This document shows, one piece after another, positions 24,290-37,200 of a DNA stretch of 64,000 nucleotides (within the stretch, counting starts at the first letter, position 1; the number at the start of each line of letters is the position of its first letter). The translations under genes were made by a program, and so were the position numbers. Source of the stretch: Hofstenia miamia. Its lineage: Eukaryota; Xenacoelomorpha; Acoela; Hofsteniidae. A model generated the notes under the pieces. That model searched no databases. It had not been told where the DNA came from and saw only the letters and a list, made by a program, of their open reading frames with translations. The DNA lies in contig CABFPE010000350.1 of assembly GCA_900660155.1 (NCBI GenBank), positions 267,854-331,853 of the forward strand, given 5' to 3'.

Positions 24290-25274
24290 CTGCGTGTGAC
24301 TTAATTACTTTAGCGACAACCAATTGTTTTCAATAATTATTACTGATATTGGACAAAATTGAAGTTATGTCATTCGACCATATTCTGCCTGTGGACTAGA
24401 AAATATATTGAAATATATTTTGATTTTTTGAACTTGTAAAAATTAATGTTTTAAGCTTTAATGATATTTCTAAATTTTTATTTGAATATTCAGATGAATA
24501 GATTATACCTGGAACAAGATGGCATGTGAACTACGTTGAACTTCCTGACTATTTAACAAAATAGCTTGTTTTAAATATACGTTTTCGATTTTCAACTCCT
24601 TGCAGACCCCACAAAATATTGATTGGATCAACAGTGAACTTTGCAAATTCGAAAATGGTAATTAACGTAAATTTTACTATATTTTTTACTCATCTTCATA
24701 ATTTGAGCTTGTTAATACATGCATACCTCAATAGCTTATTAAGACAGAGGATCTTCATTCCAATCTAGTAATCTATAATGCACCAGAAAATACAAGTGAT
24801 TAAATGGCATCATATAGGAACCTCCACATTTTTATCGTTTTATCTAGCAAACATCTTTTTCCACGAATTCAGCTTCTAAGCACCCCCTTTGTGATATGTG
24901 AACTTTTGGATCTTACAATAAGAAAAGTTTAGTCATCCTTACATATTTTTCTAGCTCGGCGGCAAGTCAAAGAGGACGGGTTTTACAATTAGCATAGTTG
25001 TCACAAAATGCTCATTTTAGCAGTATTCATAAAGCTATATATCAAATCGTTAGTGGGAATACACGAGGCATTGAATTAGAGTTTTTCTGCTATGGTTATG
25101 GGCACTGCTTAGTCGTTAGCTCGCCTTAGCCAAGACCAACGGCAGGCTTCAGCCAAAGTGGTACGGTCAGTCACCGGCAGTGTCTAAGGCTTTGCAACTA
25201 CGCAAAAATATTAGCATGCACTTAGAATGAACATGCTTAATATAATATACTAGAAAAGCACTTGGAGAGCGCAG

Positions 25275-25456
25275 ACCTCCGCCACGCAGCTTGTGTCCCG
25301 CAGATCAGCACCAAAATTTAATGAATTCCTCCTTGGGCGGAGACGCACCTCTGGTGAAAATTTGAGGTCAATCCATCTATTAATTTTTCCGTAAAGTTGC
25401 TAACAGACAAACAAACAAACCAACGCTACCAAAAACATAACCTCCTCGGCGGAGGT
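25275..25456. mobile_element. Interspersed repeat with ACCTCCGCC / GGCGGAGGT ends
   Basis: It begins ACCTCCGCC at 25275 and ends with the exact inverted GGCGGAGGT at 25448-25456. Near the right end it has GTTGCTAACAGACAAACAAA followed by AAAACATAACCTCC. I recall this right-hand block as a repeat seen in many invertebrate genomes. The class is unclear: either a non-LTR 3' tail or a foldback-type element. Confidence 0.5.
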
Positions 25457-26162
25457 AAATATAATATTATTGCAAATCTGGTTAACCCTGTAATACAATT
25501 AGAACTTAATTTTACATTTCTTTGCATATCGCCATGTTTTAAATGATTTTCGTCGAACAAACCATGATTAATATTCCGGTAAATTGGTTTTTGATGATAT
25601 TCATGGCCAAATGACTGCGGTCGGGTACGGCCAAAGATTGACTAACTGAGTTTTACGACAAATATTTTTAACACGGCTGGTTACAGCATACGAAAATGGA
25701 ATAGCCACAAAAGTGTACATAAAATCCTAAGCCATTCCATCAATTGTTGAAATCGGTTATCTTCTGCAAAAGTATGAGTATACATCGAGAACGTGCATTA
25801 ACAAGGCAATACAATAATTTAGCTTCCTGATTGAATCTACCAGTTTCTTGAAAACAACGATGAAACAACTCCGACTCCATCATGTTCCCGCCTGCACTTG
25901 GAGCGCCCGTATTTAGTGCTAATAAGATTTTATAAGGTGTCACAAGGCAGCAGCAAATCATACCTATTATATTGTGGTACTTGGTGGGTTGGTAATAAAA
26001 TGCTACCCACTCAACGCTAAAAAATGAAACAAAAAATTTATTAGTTTTCAGTTATGAAATTATCAAGTTAGTGATTGAGTTAATCCAAAATTGATATTTT
26101 TGAAAGTTTAGTATAGAAATTCAAGATATGAAAAAATACATGAGATGCATAAATAGTTTTAC

Positions 26163-26332
26163 CTTTTCTGGTCTCCTTGAAAGATTGTTCCCCTTTAATA
26201 TCCATTTTGAGTTTTTCAGATCGCTTTTCTTGTTGAAACTACCCTGACAACGCCAGCTGGCAACAGCGATATGTACCAGATGTAGTTCATTGATTAGCGA
26301 TTCAATAACAGCCTGGATTGAACATGATGTAC
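26163..26332 (-). CDS. Ionotropic-receptor-like gene, exon 3 (amino-terminal domain)
   Basis: 170 bp on the minus strand. The acceptor (cacctt ag) at 26333 supplies the last two bases of a Gly codon begun in exon 2. The donor AAG|gtaaaac at 26162 leaves phase 0, as exon 4 requires. The reading TSCSIQAVIESLINELHLVH then IAVASWR is the conserved s.s..v..i...L.iPHIa strand-helix-strand found near the ligand cleft of iGluR amino-terminal domains. A Lys/Asn/Ser-rich segment (SFNKKSDLKNSKWILKG) follows. Exact phase agreement with both neighbours is the main support. Confidence 0.7.
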
Positions 26333-28321
26333 CTAAGGTGACGAAGTTATTTATCCTACAATAAATTCAAGAGGTATATTTTGAATAAGTATATGAAGCA
26401 ATACGGAAAGACATAGTTGTGGTAGACAAAAAGAAGAGTCGGAATGATGATATGCAAAGCAGTATTCTAAAGAGCACAAATATTGAAAGGAATGAACAAG
26501 AGTTAGAAGAAATAACAAAGATTGTGAAACTTGAAGTATGTTGAAGTATTCCTAATGTTATTTGGGCACTATTTACAGAAAGTGCACTTGGAGGGTTAGA
26601 ATTATGTAAGTGATAAAAGCTTTCAATGCAGAAGTTAGCAAAATTTGGAACAGCTACAGCAATTAGAAAGTTTTAGACTGGCTAGTTTTCCTAGGTGAGA
26701 GCCACCCCAGAGTAACTTTGTGGGAAGAACTAACATTACAATAAAGGTAATGTCAACAAAACTAATTTGTAGCAAATCAATCTTTACAAATATTGCATAT
26801 TCACAATAAATGATCGCTTCATAAATTATGAGTTTCATAATAATTCGTCATATAAACAAGGAAATATGTCTAAAAAGGCGGATTACTCTTTTAGAAATTC
26901 CATTTAAAAAATGCTCAAGTGGTATAACTAGTTTTGATTTTTGCTGAAAAATCTTCAGAAATAATTTTCAGTAGGCTATCGAAGTCCATGTATTGAAAAA
27001 ATTCTTTCTTGTGGAGTTTAAGAATAATTCATCTGATAGTTCTAAGTAAAAGGCATTGCGAAATAGGTTGAGATTAATAAGCCTGTCGTGTACTTATCTT
27101 TAAATAAATCAATTTAGTACATCTATGTTATAACCTCTCAGGATGTTAAAATTGCTATACCTAAACCGTGGTAAAATGCTAAGGATAGTTTCAAACAATT
27201 TATTGGGATCGAAAATTTTTTATAAATTCAGTTGAAGAAAAAAGCAAATCTGTATAAAATTCTTAATGCAAAACTTTGCTTGCTTGCCTATTTATAAACT
27301 AGCTCAAATTTTAGTAGCATTTTCTATATGATGCAAAAAACAATTATATTGCAGAGTTCTTATACAACTATTAAAAACATTATTGAAGCAAAATCTTCAG
27401 ATAGCTTTTTAAGTGTTGCCTTTCAAGAACGGAAACAGTAGTCTGGTAATATTATTTATGGTCAATTAAATTCTATTATTTATCGATTTTAATGACGGCT
27501 GTAACTATGCCTTCATTTTCTGCAAGATGCTGATAAAAGCAGCAAGGATAAGATACCGAGATACGAAGTACATGTTCCCGAATTGAGATGAAATGTCAGG
27601 TAGATGTGAAAAATGAAATTTTCCAGCACAGATTGCATTTCTTTATTCCATAGGATATTGTAGTTTTATTAGATATCCTTATTTAATGTGTTCTAGAAAG
27701 GAAAGGTCACTTGCTAAGCATGTTTAAACCTAATGATTTTCTAGTGAAATTCCAATATTTTCAGAAAATAATCAATGTCAGATGTCTGGAAACATATTCA
27801 CTACTTCTACATGATAAAACTTAAATTGAAAAGATTTGAATTCAGAGTTTAAGAAATTTGCGATGGAAACTGCCCACAGCGTTTCACCAATTGGTTAGTT
27901 AATCGAGTGAATTGGAAATACATTTACTCTTTAAATTCAATTGTCAATTTCTCTGTGCCATTTTAAATAATTAAATATTTACAAATATCACACTCTAAAA
28001 TAAATAGCAATTGTCCTTCTCTTCAATACCACTGAAATGCTTTGTAGTTTCTTCTGCTTTTGTTGTAGTTCACTATTCAATGATTTTCTAACGAAAATTG
28101 TTATATGGAATAAACCACTCAAGCGCATTGTCAAAGGCTGCTATATATATATATATATATATATATNNNNNNNNNNNNNNNNNNNNNNNNNNNNNNNNNN
28201 NNNNNNNNNNNNNNNNNNNNNNNNNNNNNNNNNNNNNNNNNNNNNNNNNNNNNNNNNNNNNNNNNNNNNNNNNNNNNNNNNNNNNNNNNNNNNNNNNNNN
28301 NNNNNNNNNNNNNNNNNGCTG

Positions 28322-28358
<37 letters not shown>

Positions 28359-28542
28359 TATATATATATATATGCTTATGTATATATATATGCGTCAATA
28401 AATTAAAAATTGCTTTTGTGCATATTCTAGATTGCATATATCGAAATAGCATTATGAGATAACATGCATTGTCTTAGCAATGTAACTTGAATATAAAAGA
28501 AACTTTGCTCATAATATAGATAATTGAAACATATGTTTTTAC
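26333..28542 (-). other. Receptor intron 2 (about 2.2 kb, includes a gap)
   Basis: Connects exons 2 and 3. It contains a (TA)n block split by 151 N (28167-28317). The bases GCTGCTATATAT occur on both sides of that gap, so part of it may be a false duplication. No other gene is seen; the minus-strand frame at 26635-26838 is unremarkable. Confidence 0.5.
28167..28317. other. Assembly gap, 151 N, inside a (TA)n microsatellite
   Basis: Unknown bases bordered on both sides by GCTGC(TA)n. The Ile-Tyr-rich frames crossing it are microsatellite translations, not proteins. Confidence 0.97.
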
Positions 28543-28734
28543 CTGAGATAAATAAATGAACACCTTTGTCAATCAGTCTGCACATCTTTTGAACTACTAG
28601 GTAGGGATTAACATTGCTGTAATATTCAAAGGCTAAGGAGGGAGTACTAAGCATTCGCAAAGTACTGTTCAACGTCTGCTTCTCTAGCTTGGTCGGCTTC
28701 TCCAATAAGACGCCAATTGTCAGTTTCTTTCCAT
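28543..28734 (-). CDS. Ionotropic-receptor-like gene, exon 2 (start of amino-terminal domain)
   Basis: 192 bp on the minus strand. The acceptor (attgcttag) at 28735 gives two bases that complete the Asp codon begun in exon 1. The donor G|gtaaaaac at 28542 leaves one base of a Gly codon. The reading GKKLTIGVLLEKPTKLEKQT is the first beta strand (iGvl.e) of an iGluR/IR amino-terminal domain. A SNVNPYLVVQKMCRLIDKGV motif and HLFIS follow, the usual helix and strand in which the receptor tests for its first lobe (CrLi.kGV). A 92-codon open frame at 28427-28705 reads beyond the donor into the intron and should not be used as the gene. Confidence 0.7.
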
Positions 28735-29272
28735 CTAAGCAATATTCATCTTAGGTGGCATTTAAAAATATATTAATTACTGATTAAAATTGATAAATTA
28801 GGGTAAAGTTGAAGAGAAGTCTAAAATATATTTGGAATTTAAGAGAGAACATCTGTGTTTAAGAGTTATATTTGTTAAAAATGGCTACGCAAATATTTTG
28901 GAGAAAGAATGCAGCAAAGAAAAGCGAAATTGGTATTGTTAGCCAACGGTTTGTTTTGGCGCAGAAAGAGTGTTTGTTAACATATAAAATGGCGAACACT
29001 GGCATAAGATATTACAGAAAATCTGAAATTGACTTCAAAGGCAATTTATTGGAAATAATTCTTCAAATTGAACGATTAATAATCTTCTTGCGGTAATTCT
29101 CTTTCTCACGGACTGTTTACATACAGCTAGTTCAAGATAATGTTCTAATCCAAAATATAGAACTATATGATCAAACCGCATTTACGCTGTAAAACAAAAA
29201 TATATATTTAGACCAGAAAATTTCATGAAAGTGGGATCGGACGATCTTGGGATCAATTCCAATGGCACTTAA

Positions 29273-29459
29273 CACTAGAAAGTCCAACGATTCTATATCT
29301 TAAATTCATGCAGTTGTCAGAATTAACCCATTCAAGTAAAACTAACGAAAACAAAGCAAATGAAAGTGTCCGAAGTACAAAATAAGCTGTTTTTCTATCT
29401 AAATTCTTATTACATGAGGCTTTACAAATGCATTTAATATGTGCTCGGACTTTCTAGTG
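29273..29459. mobile_element. piggyBac-type MITE, 187 bp, TTAA target duplication
   Basis: CACTAGAAAGTCC at the left end and its exact inverse GGACTTTCTAGTG at the right end, with TTAA immediately outside both (29269-29272 and 29460-29463). There is no coding capacity. Its ends differ from those of the element at 10134, so the two belong to different families. Confidence 0.82.
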
Positions 29460-30310
29460 TTAATGGACTGGAACCACTAAAATTTTTGTCCAACAGAAGT
29501 CAAACCTTAACTTAAACCATTTATCTAACACTGTAGCATTGTTTATGTTTGAATATGCATTCAAGAAAAGAATTATTTGGAACGTCTGACGTATTACAAT
29601 TGCAAATTGATTTAAATGTGCCTTCACTTTTCATTTTCTACTTAACATACATTTCCATGACACGTTTNTTGAAAAATACGTTGTCCTCCCCCTCGCCGAA
29701 TTTCATCGTGGCCTCAAAAAAAATAGTGTCTAACTTCGCCTGCGTTCTTAGCCTTGTTTTTCAAAAAGAAATATGAGATTTGTTGCTTTGCCAATTTTAC
29801 TGTGTACCGAATCGCAGAAATCAGTTCAGAACTATAAAAATGACAAACGTAGCAATGAGATAACAAATATGTAAGGAATAGAAAAAAAATTTCCATTGCC
29901 AAGTTTATAATACAATAATTAATAATAACTTTCAAAAGTTTGGAGAAATTGTTCACAACATTGCCACAATACTGAGTCATGTAACAGGTGATTTTGTACA
30001 ACTTATGCTTTCAAATCCTTTATTGTAAACAATCGATTTAAATCAAAGATTTCATTCAATGAATAACTAAACGACAAATCATTGTTTTGACGTAGTCAGA
30101 TTTACTTGAATGAAGCGGCTGTAGTTTATAATCACAATACTGTGTCAAACCATTTTGATTAAATATTCACAGAGGATACCATCTGACGAATATTAGTGCC
30201 AATTTTACCCCGATTGATCCAGAATTCAACAATATACAGAAGAATACCAGAATTGCTATTTCATCTTTCATAATGTTACAAGTCAAATTTCACAATTACT
30301 CATATAATAT

Positions 30311-30320
30311 GTATATACAG

Positions 30321-30354
<34 letters not shown>
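30311..30354. repeat. (TA)n microsatellite
   Basis: TA run with GTATATACAG interruptions at its start. Confidence 0.9.
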
Positions 30355-30357
<3 letters not shown>

Positions 30358-33282
30358 GTTTCCAAAAAAATTGGATAACCATATTAACATTCTATTTTTA
30401 TTTAAAATCGATTATTAGAATTATTATATAAATATCTATAAGTCTAAATTTTTTTTTCGCAACCAACTTATTTTATATATAAACCAAATATTTACATATA
30501 TGAGAGATTAAAGCAGTTTGTAGTATATCATTTTGGATAATTAAAATGCTAAGTGCAATATTGATTTTTTGTTTTTTAATGAAATTAATGACTTCCCAAA
30601 ATGAACTTGATTGCAAAAATTTTCTCAACAAAAATAGATTATAATTCGCATCATATTTATTTGTAAAATGAAATATCACATTTCTCATTTCAATTCTAAT
30701 CAGCATTTCAAACTTATTATAGAGGTCAAAAAAAATATAAAAAACTTATTGCAAGTGCACAACGTGTGGTAAAATTTTCTAAATGCCAACATTGGTTGTT
30801 TTAATTTGTGTTTCGAAATATCACTAATTATATATATATATGTATTCGCATACATTTCTGAATGCACCATTTCTATTGGGACACCTTCATTTGCGTGCCA
30901 TTTCAATCGTATTTTTACCTTGAACCTTAAAATCTTCTAAGAGGTTGCATAAATGACAGATTTAAGTGGGACGTATGTATGTCATTGTTAATTATTTTTG
31001 TTGATTATGTTTACCATACTTCGGATTATATTAATATCCTAATTGCATCGTCAACGAAGTGAAAAGACGATTTTTGCTAAGACAAACTAAGTCTACAGCG
31101 CAATGCCAATCAGGTATTAAAGTGGCTCTACATTTGAACCTATTTATTGATGCGTGGCATATTAAGCTAAAGGAATTATTTAAGAGTCAAATATACTTGG
31201 GAATGAACTACTAACATGTGATAAAGCAAGGGAATTTAAATATTAGAAAACCTATTTTTCATTTCTCCTAGGGATCGGAAATGCCATTGTTTAGGAAAAG
31301 ACATTCACATTAAACATTAGGCTTCACTTCTGTCAAATTGAATTGCAAGCTATGACCAGAACTGTGATAAAATCCATGCAATCAAAACAAAAAAATTATT
31401 AATCAACTTCAAAGGACTTAAATGAAATTTTTTTGATATTTTTGGAGTAGAAAGAGTAGTGTAAGACCTCCTAAAGATAAAAAATCAATCCCTTTTCATT
31501 TTGATTCTAATATATCGCACCAAGCAATTACAGATTGAAGTCGAATTGAAAGTCTATTATTGGCTTTGATGCTCGTGGGGCTACCAAAACACCGTAATAC
31601 TATTTTTATAGAAACCATCATAAATAGTAAAAAGTGCCACGTTTTATGGGGTGTGATCGTACAATATGCTTGAGAAATACTTTTTTTGAATTAGATTTAC
31701 AATATTTTTAAAGAAATACTTACTATTACAAAATACACACAAATTAACGAAATATTTGAGAGACGCGCCAATAGTTTATAAGGAATGATTTTTTAGATTT
31801 GTGGATATTCCAAATCTTTGATTTCAAGTACAATACAATAAGTTAATAATAATAATAATAAAAAACTGTGGTAAGAAATATCCTTTAGATTTGAAGTTTT
31901 TTTAAGTTCAGTGTATAGAAATTATTATCAATTTCTGAAATACCCAGCTTTGTTCTAGCAAGCTGAAAAATTAAAGAAATGCATTGGTAAGTCTCATGAA
32001 ATTGGCATAAAATGAGTTGAATTATTAGTAATTTAATGGATTGGGCAAGAATTTGACCTTGCCTAAAGTTTCGTAGGTCGGGGAGGAATGGCTTGCGCAA
32101 GTTAATCTCGTTACCACGATAAAATTCCAAAAAATAAAAAGGAATTTTACATGGAGCTAGAGATTGTCTACATTTTGATATATAAACCTAATCTATAAGG
32201 CCAAAAACTAGTAGAGCTATAGTATTCCGAAATCGGTCAGTTGATATAGTCGAAATCCCTTATAACTATAGTTATAATAAATTAATAACAGAAGGGAATA
32301 ATAATTATAAATATAATAGAAACTTTGGGATATAGAACTAAAGGAGCTCTAAAGAATGGTGAAAAGAGCTAAGGAATTGGATAAGAATTAGCAGAGTAAT
32401 GGCTATCTAAGGATATATAGAAGTAATCGAAACTGTTATAAAGCAGCTATACTTTTTCTAAAAAAAACTATGACCAAGAAACCCCGTAAAAAATTTGTAC
32501 CGAATTGCATTGCAGTATCGGATGTACTTGGAAATATAACAATTTTTTAATAAAATTCCGATTTCGTGAAATTCATTCAAATTATTATAATTATGGCTCA
32601 TACATTCACGATTTCTAATTCCCATAGGGGTATGAAACCTCAAATAATTTTCTAAAGATAGCCTACCCAAGCTCCATTAAAGAGTCATGCGCATACAATG
32701 CTTCAAACAAATCAGAATTACAAACCGTAAATGAAACTTAAGATACTTCTCTATTGTGTTGGTTTTCAGAGTTATGTGCGCTTAAAGTAATATTTAAGAA
32801 ACCATCGTAGATTACAAAAATTGCTGGCTAATTCAATCTTTAAAAGCTGGGTATGTTTTTGCAAAAAAACAGTTTTTGCACATTTTCAAAGCATTTGCTT
32901 TAAGCTTCTTAGGCATTTTGGAAATCGTGAACTATGACACATGTGTTGGTGAATGTACCTAAGCGTAAAGTTAAAATTTCTACTAAGGCGTATTGCTTTG
33001 GCAGAAGCACTTGAAATTTCCGTTTTTCAAGAAATATTTAAATGCTCTTCAATTCTGACGTTCAAATAATTTTAAGGTGATTATGAGTAATGTTGATTGG
33101 TAACCAAGTTTTAATTATTGTAAAGTTTATTTGTAACCACGGTTGATAATTTGTAGTTAAGATTATATTTGTAAAGTTGATTTAAAATAAATCTTGCACA
33201 ATGAAAATTAAAAAAAAATTAGACCAAAGTTGAACTACTTCTAAATATGCAGTTCGCTTATTGAAATGTCAAGCACAAAGTG

Positions 33283-33375
33283 AGAGGTAGCAGTGTGGAA
33301 GGCACCGGGTTTGGATCATCCCCGCCTTAATGAGACCAGGATCGAGCGCGGTTTTAAAACGTAAATGAAAGAGCT
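33283..33375 (+). mobile_element. tRNA-related SINE candidate
   Basis: TAGCAGTGTGG resembles a tRNA-type box A. About 50 bases later GGATCGAGCGC resembles box B, with GC-richer sequence between (CACCGGGTTTGGATC), as in tRNA-derived SINEs. After the tRNA-like part comes CGTAAATGAAAGAGCT (33360-33375), a 16-mer found again at 50584-50599. No poly-A tail or target duplication is clear. It could also be a tRNA pseudogene. Confidence 0.3.
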
Positions 33376-33884
33376 CTTTATTCTGTGGGGTTCTTCTAAT
33401 TTTGCATATATTTATTGGTACTTGAGCTCTAAAAGTTTGAATTTTTTTCAAGGAATAATAAAAAAAATTTCAAAGCCTGTTTTTTAAAATTTGACGTCAC
33501 TGGTTTTAGTATTTCAATAATTAATAAATTATATTAGCTCCCCCTTTCGTACACTTTACTTAAAAATAAATGTATGGCATTTTAAAATAAGAGGAACTCA
33601 AATTACCTACAAATTTTTAAATTTCTTTTAATGAGCCCAAATGAACACCATTGGCTTTTTTGAGAGAATACAAGTCAAAATGGCCACCCTCATGCAAAGT
33701 GAAACAAATTTTGCTCGCTCCCACTAATGCTGAACCGATGTTTTCAAAAGCATAATTTCTTCCAAAAGCCAAACACCCCTCTCTCTGTTGTGATAACATT
33801 CGTATTAACTTTTGTCATTGTTTAAAAAATTTAGCAAAAGGTTGCGTATGTAGGTATATACCGGCTTAGTTTGTTTTGACTTTG

Positions 33885-34214
33885 AAGATTTTAAGCTCGA
33901 CTGGCCAAACAGAATTTTTCAATGAGGTTCGTTTTAGCTCACTGGGTTATTTAAAAATTTTGTGCTCTTTCAAGATTTTTTTACATAGTTCTTACTGACA
34001 TTTAATAAACATGTAAAATAACACTATCAAGAACACCAAAATCGTAGTCTACTGTATATTGAATGAAAAATAAAAATATTTTGTTGGATCAGATTAATAT
34101 CGTTCAAATTATAGTGACTACCATGTTGTAAATTAGTCAAAATAGAGCATAAATTAGATATGTTTAAGTAAGACTCGTTTTGGGCTTGTTGTATGCTCGT
34201 TGACAAGTCTGTAT
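33885..34214. mobile_element. Decayed copy of the GCTCG-family element
   Basis: It aligns by eye with 45744-46218. Shared blocks are AATGAGGTTCGTTTTAGCTC, then TTTTTTTACATAGTTCTTAC, then a right end of GCTCGTTGACA. The GCTCG pentamer run is missing and the left terminus is not clear, so this copy is older or truncated. Confidence 0.55.
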
Positions 34215-37200
34215 CGATATGTTATTTTGAAGCTTCCTAATTTTATTTTAGTAAATTCTATCCATTTATGGAATTGATGAATATTGTTTAGTTGAATGGA
34301 ATTTGAGTTTTAACAAATAATTATGCTGATGCATCTAGTCTGTTGTAAACACCTGTCGTCTGCATAAACAGTGAAAGTGTGATTTTCTGTATTTCTGAAA
34401 TTAAACAATTTCATTACTTCAAGAAATGAGCAACCTCATTGTGTGCAGCATATTTAAAGGATTTTAAGTTTATTAGACGCTACATTTAATCAATTGAACG
34501 TTTCTGCATTAGCGACCACAATTACATAAAATGATATTTCCTAAACATAGAGATGAGATTGTGCATTGCGCATAATAATAATAAATCTAACGATAGCATT
34601 AAAAGATGGGAATCGTAAATGAAATATAAATTATTCGAGTGACGGATTTTAATTGATTTTTATTTACACGTTAGGATTTGGTTCGGTGATCTCATTCAAT
34701 TAACATCCCGCTATTTATAGAACTAAAATCGTAGGCGATCAATTCTACTCATATAAATCGAATTTTCAATCCGAATGATTTTTAAATTAATTATTGAAAT
34801 CCAAAAATCGAGTTTCTCTCAAATTATAGAATCTATTACAAACCCAAAAAGTTTTTCCATATTGCATATTTTCACTTGTAATTGAGAAAAATTCTGACAT
34901 AATTGAGTTGGAACTTTATAGCCTTCTCTAGTTCCAAACTTTTCCGATTATAGATTCTCTATATATAATGCTGATAAGAACATGGAGGCAGAATTTATTG
35001 ACAGAGATGTTTCGAGAATTACTGAATAATTGTATTTATGATAACGTAGTCTATTCACATAACTATTAAATAGCACTTGCATTTAGTAAATGAATTTCAA
35101 TCTAAATTACCTTCATCATCTTTGCTCTTAAATGGCCAATCTGTTCTCAAACCGTTTCTACAATTCAAACTCGTTAAATTAATTGTTTTCTTTTTACCAG
35201 TGAGCTTTTGAATACTCCTTAAGATATCACCAACTCTTGAAAGTTCTGTTTGAAGTTTTACTAATTAAAGTTTGCGATGAAAACATTAGAACTATCTAAT
35301 TCTAAGTATTGTTTAGATGTGGAAGTAACCATAAATATTTAAAGAATGAAATATATTGATGGTGATAATAAAAACAGTTGAAAAAACATTATATCGTTTA
35401 GCGGTAATATCAAGGGAGGACGTGGAAACATGGATCATTTTTGGAAATCCGCATCTATTCCGCATTCACAACTACAAAATCTTACATAACCGCATTACAA
35501 TTAATAAATTCTAACTATAGGACTTTGATGTTGGTTAATCTGGTGCAAATGCTTATAATAATTTAAAAATACAGAAAATTATGTAAATAATTTTGTTTGC
35601 ATGATAACTTTTTGTATTCTAAAACTTTATAATTGATATATTAAATAGGCCTCTTTGTATTATATGAGGTAGAAATTTTGAAAACCACCCGCCTTTTTTA
35701 ATATGTAAATTCTTACATGATTTTATTACGAAGTGATTCTCTCAAATGTGCTACTGAAGATTCCAGAAGGAAGTGCTTTCTTTGTAAGTTTTAGACTCCC
35801 GTCAAGGTCCCAATCAATTCGATTTTGACTCCCATGTAAATTAAAGTCCAAAAAACACTGAATCGTTAATGAAAATTTTTTTACTATCAGTCCAAAACCG
35901 AATGATGATGAAAAGTGGTGAGAGGGGCATGATGAAGCCCAAGTGCAAAGCAACTCATGACCATCGCACAAATAACCTACCAAGCAGCGTTGGTACCAGG
36001 CCTTATTTTTATTGAAGCCCAAACTCGTCACTGGTGCGTTTCTTAGCTGTAATTTAGGCACAGCCCTCCCTCCCAGTTTTATGAAACTAATGCCAGGTTA
36101 ATTTTCCTGGGGAATGTTGGTAACCTTGATAATTGACTGTAAGTTGTTATACTAAATTCTCTAAGTAGTTTTGTGAATATGATAGTATTTTTCAGAGGGA
36201 TTCTTCAAACCTGGGCAGAGTCGAAACGAGCCGACTTAAATTCTGCCTGAATTTAGCGCTCTTGTAATTCAAGCAGCAGTAAGCTTTGAAAATGTTCTGA
36301 CTTTTAAGACAAAATCACATTGAAATTCTATTTTCAGGAGCAGTATGCGATTGATTAGTCTACAGTGCTGCAGAAGTAATACACATTCTTAAAACGGAAA
36401 AAGTTTGCATAAATCAATTCTCCATCGTTTTCGATGTAATTTCAAAGCCAGCAAAATCTTAACTCCAATTTTCACCACATTATTCAAAACCAAAGCCAAT
36501 AGATGAAAAATGGATTATATGCCTTATATTTTATTCTAATCTCTCAGGTAATCATTCAGGAATGTCACAATATGACAGACATTTTGAAAAGCAATCAATA
36601 GATAAACACGGTCTAATATTTTATTATAATTGTGTTCGCAAACCAAAATTTAAGAAACAAGATCAGTAATTATTGGTTTTGGATATATAGGATACTATTG
36701 CACAGTTGTGGGTTTTCAGTTAAGCCATCAATTCACATTCAAAATACAGAGTTCCTAGCGAGGTTAATCAACTCTGTTTGTTCAAAAATTAACTGAAAAT
36801 TATGAAAAAATCGTTTGGAAATTGTTTAATTTTGAAACAGGATTTTTATTTAAGGCATCAGTCTTGCGTTTACCTTTTGTGAGTGAGAATAATGTTTTTA
36901 GATGAGTTTTCATGACTTAATTGAAAAAAACTATGTAATGAGTGAAATTTTACTCTTTTAGATAAACCTAACTTCACTAATCTCTCTGCATATTAAATGA
37001 AAAATTCGTTACAGAAAGTGATTACACAACATTCTTTATTCAATGATTTAATTAGAAGTACAACAAAAGTCAAACTATTTTCTTCAACCTTCTCTAATAT
37101 CATTGGCATACGAAATTTCAAATGCATTTAGAAAAAAAATAGATAAATGGACAAAACTAATAAAACTTAGCCCAAAGTATCACAGGCACTTCTTACAATT

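Larger units (their letters stand above)
20987..26162 (-). other. Receptor intron 3 (about 5.2 kb)
   Basis: Joins exon 3 (phase 0 end) to exon 4 (phase 0 start). It holds a compound microsatellite at 22142-22264, a small hairpin at 24267-24289 and an interspersed repeat at 25275-25456. A 73-codon minus-strand frame at 25740-25961 contains a GC-richer stretch (ALNTGAPSAGGNMMESELF) that I do not recognise. It has no clear splice sites and is left unannotated. Confidence 0.5.

Noticed and set aside
28037-28462. Ile-Tyr-rich open frames
   Set aside because: Translations of (TA)n and of a 151-N gap.
35726-36061. 111-codon minus-strand frame
   Set aside because: No recognisable domain, no splice context, and amino-acid order gives no family. 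It may be transposon debris.
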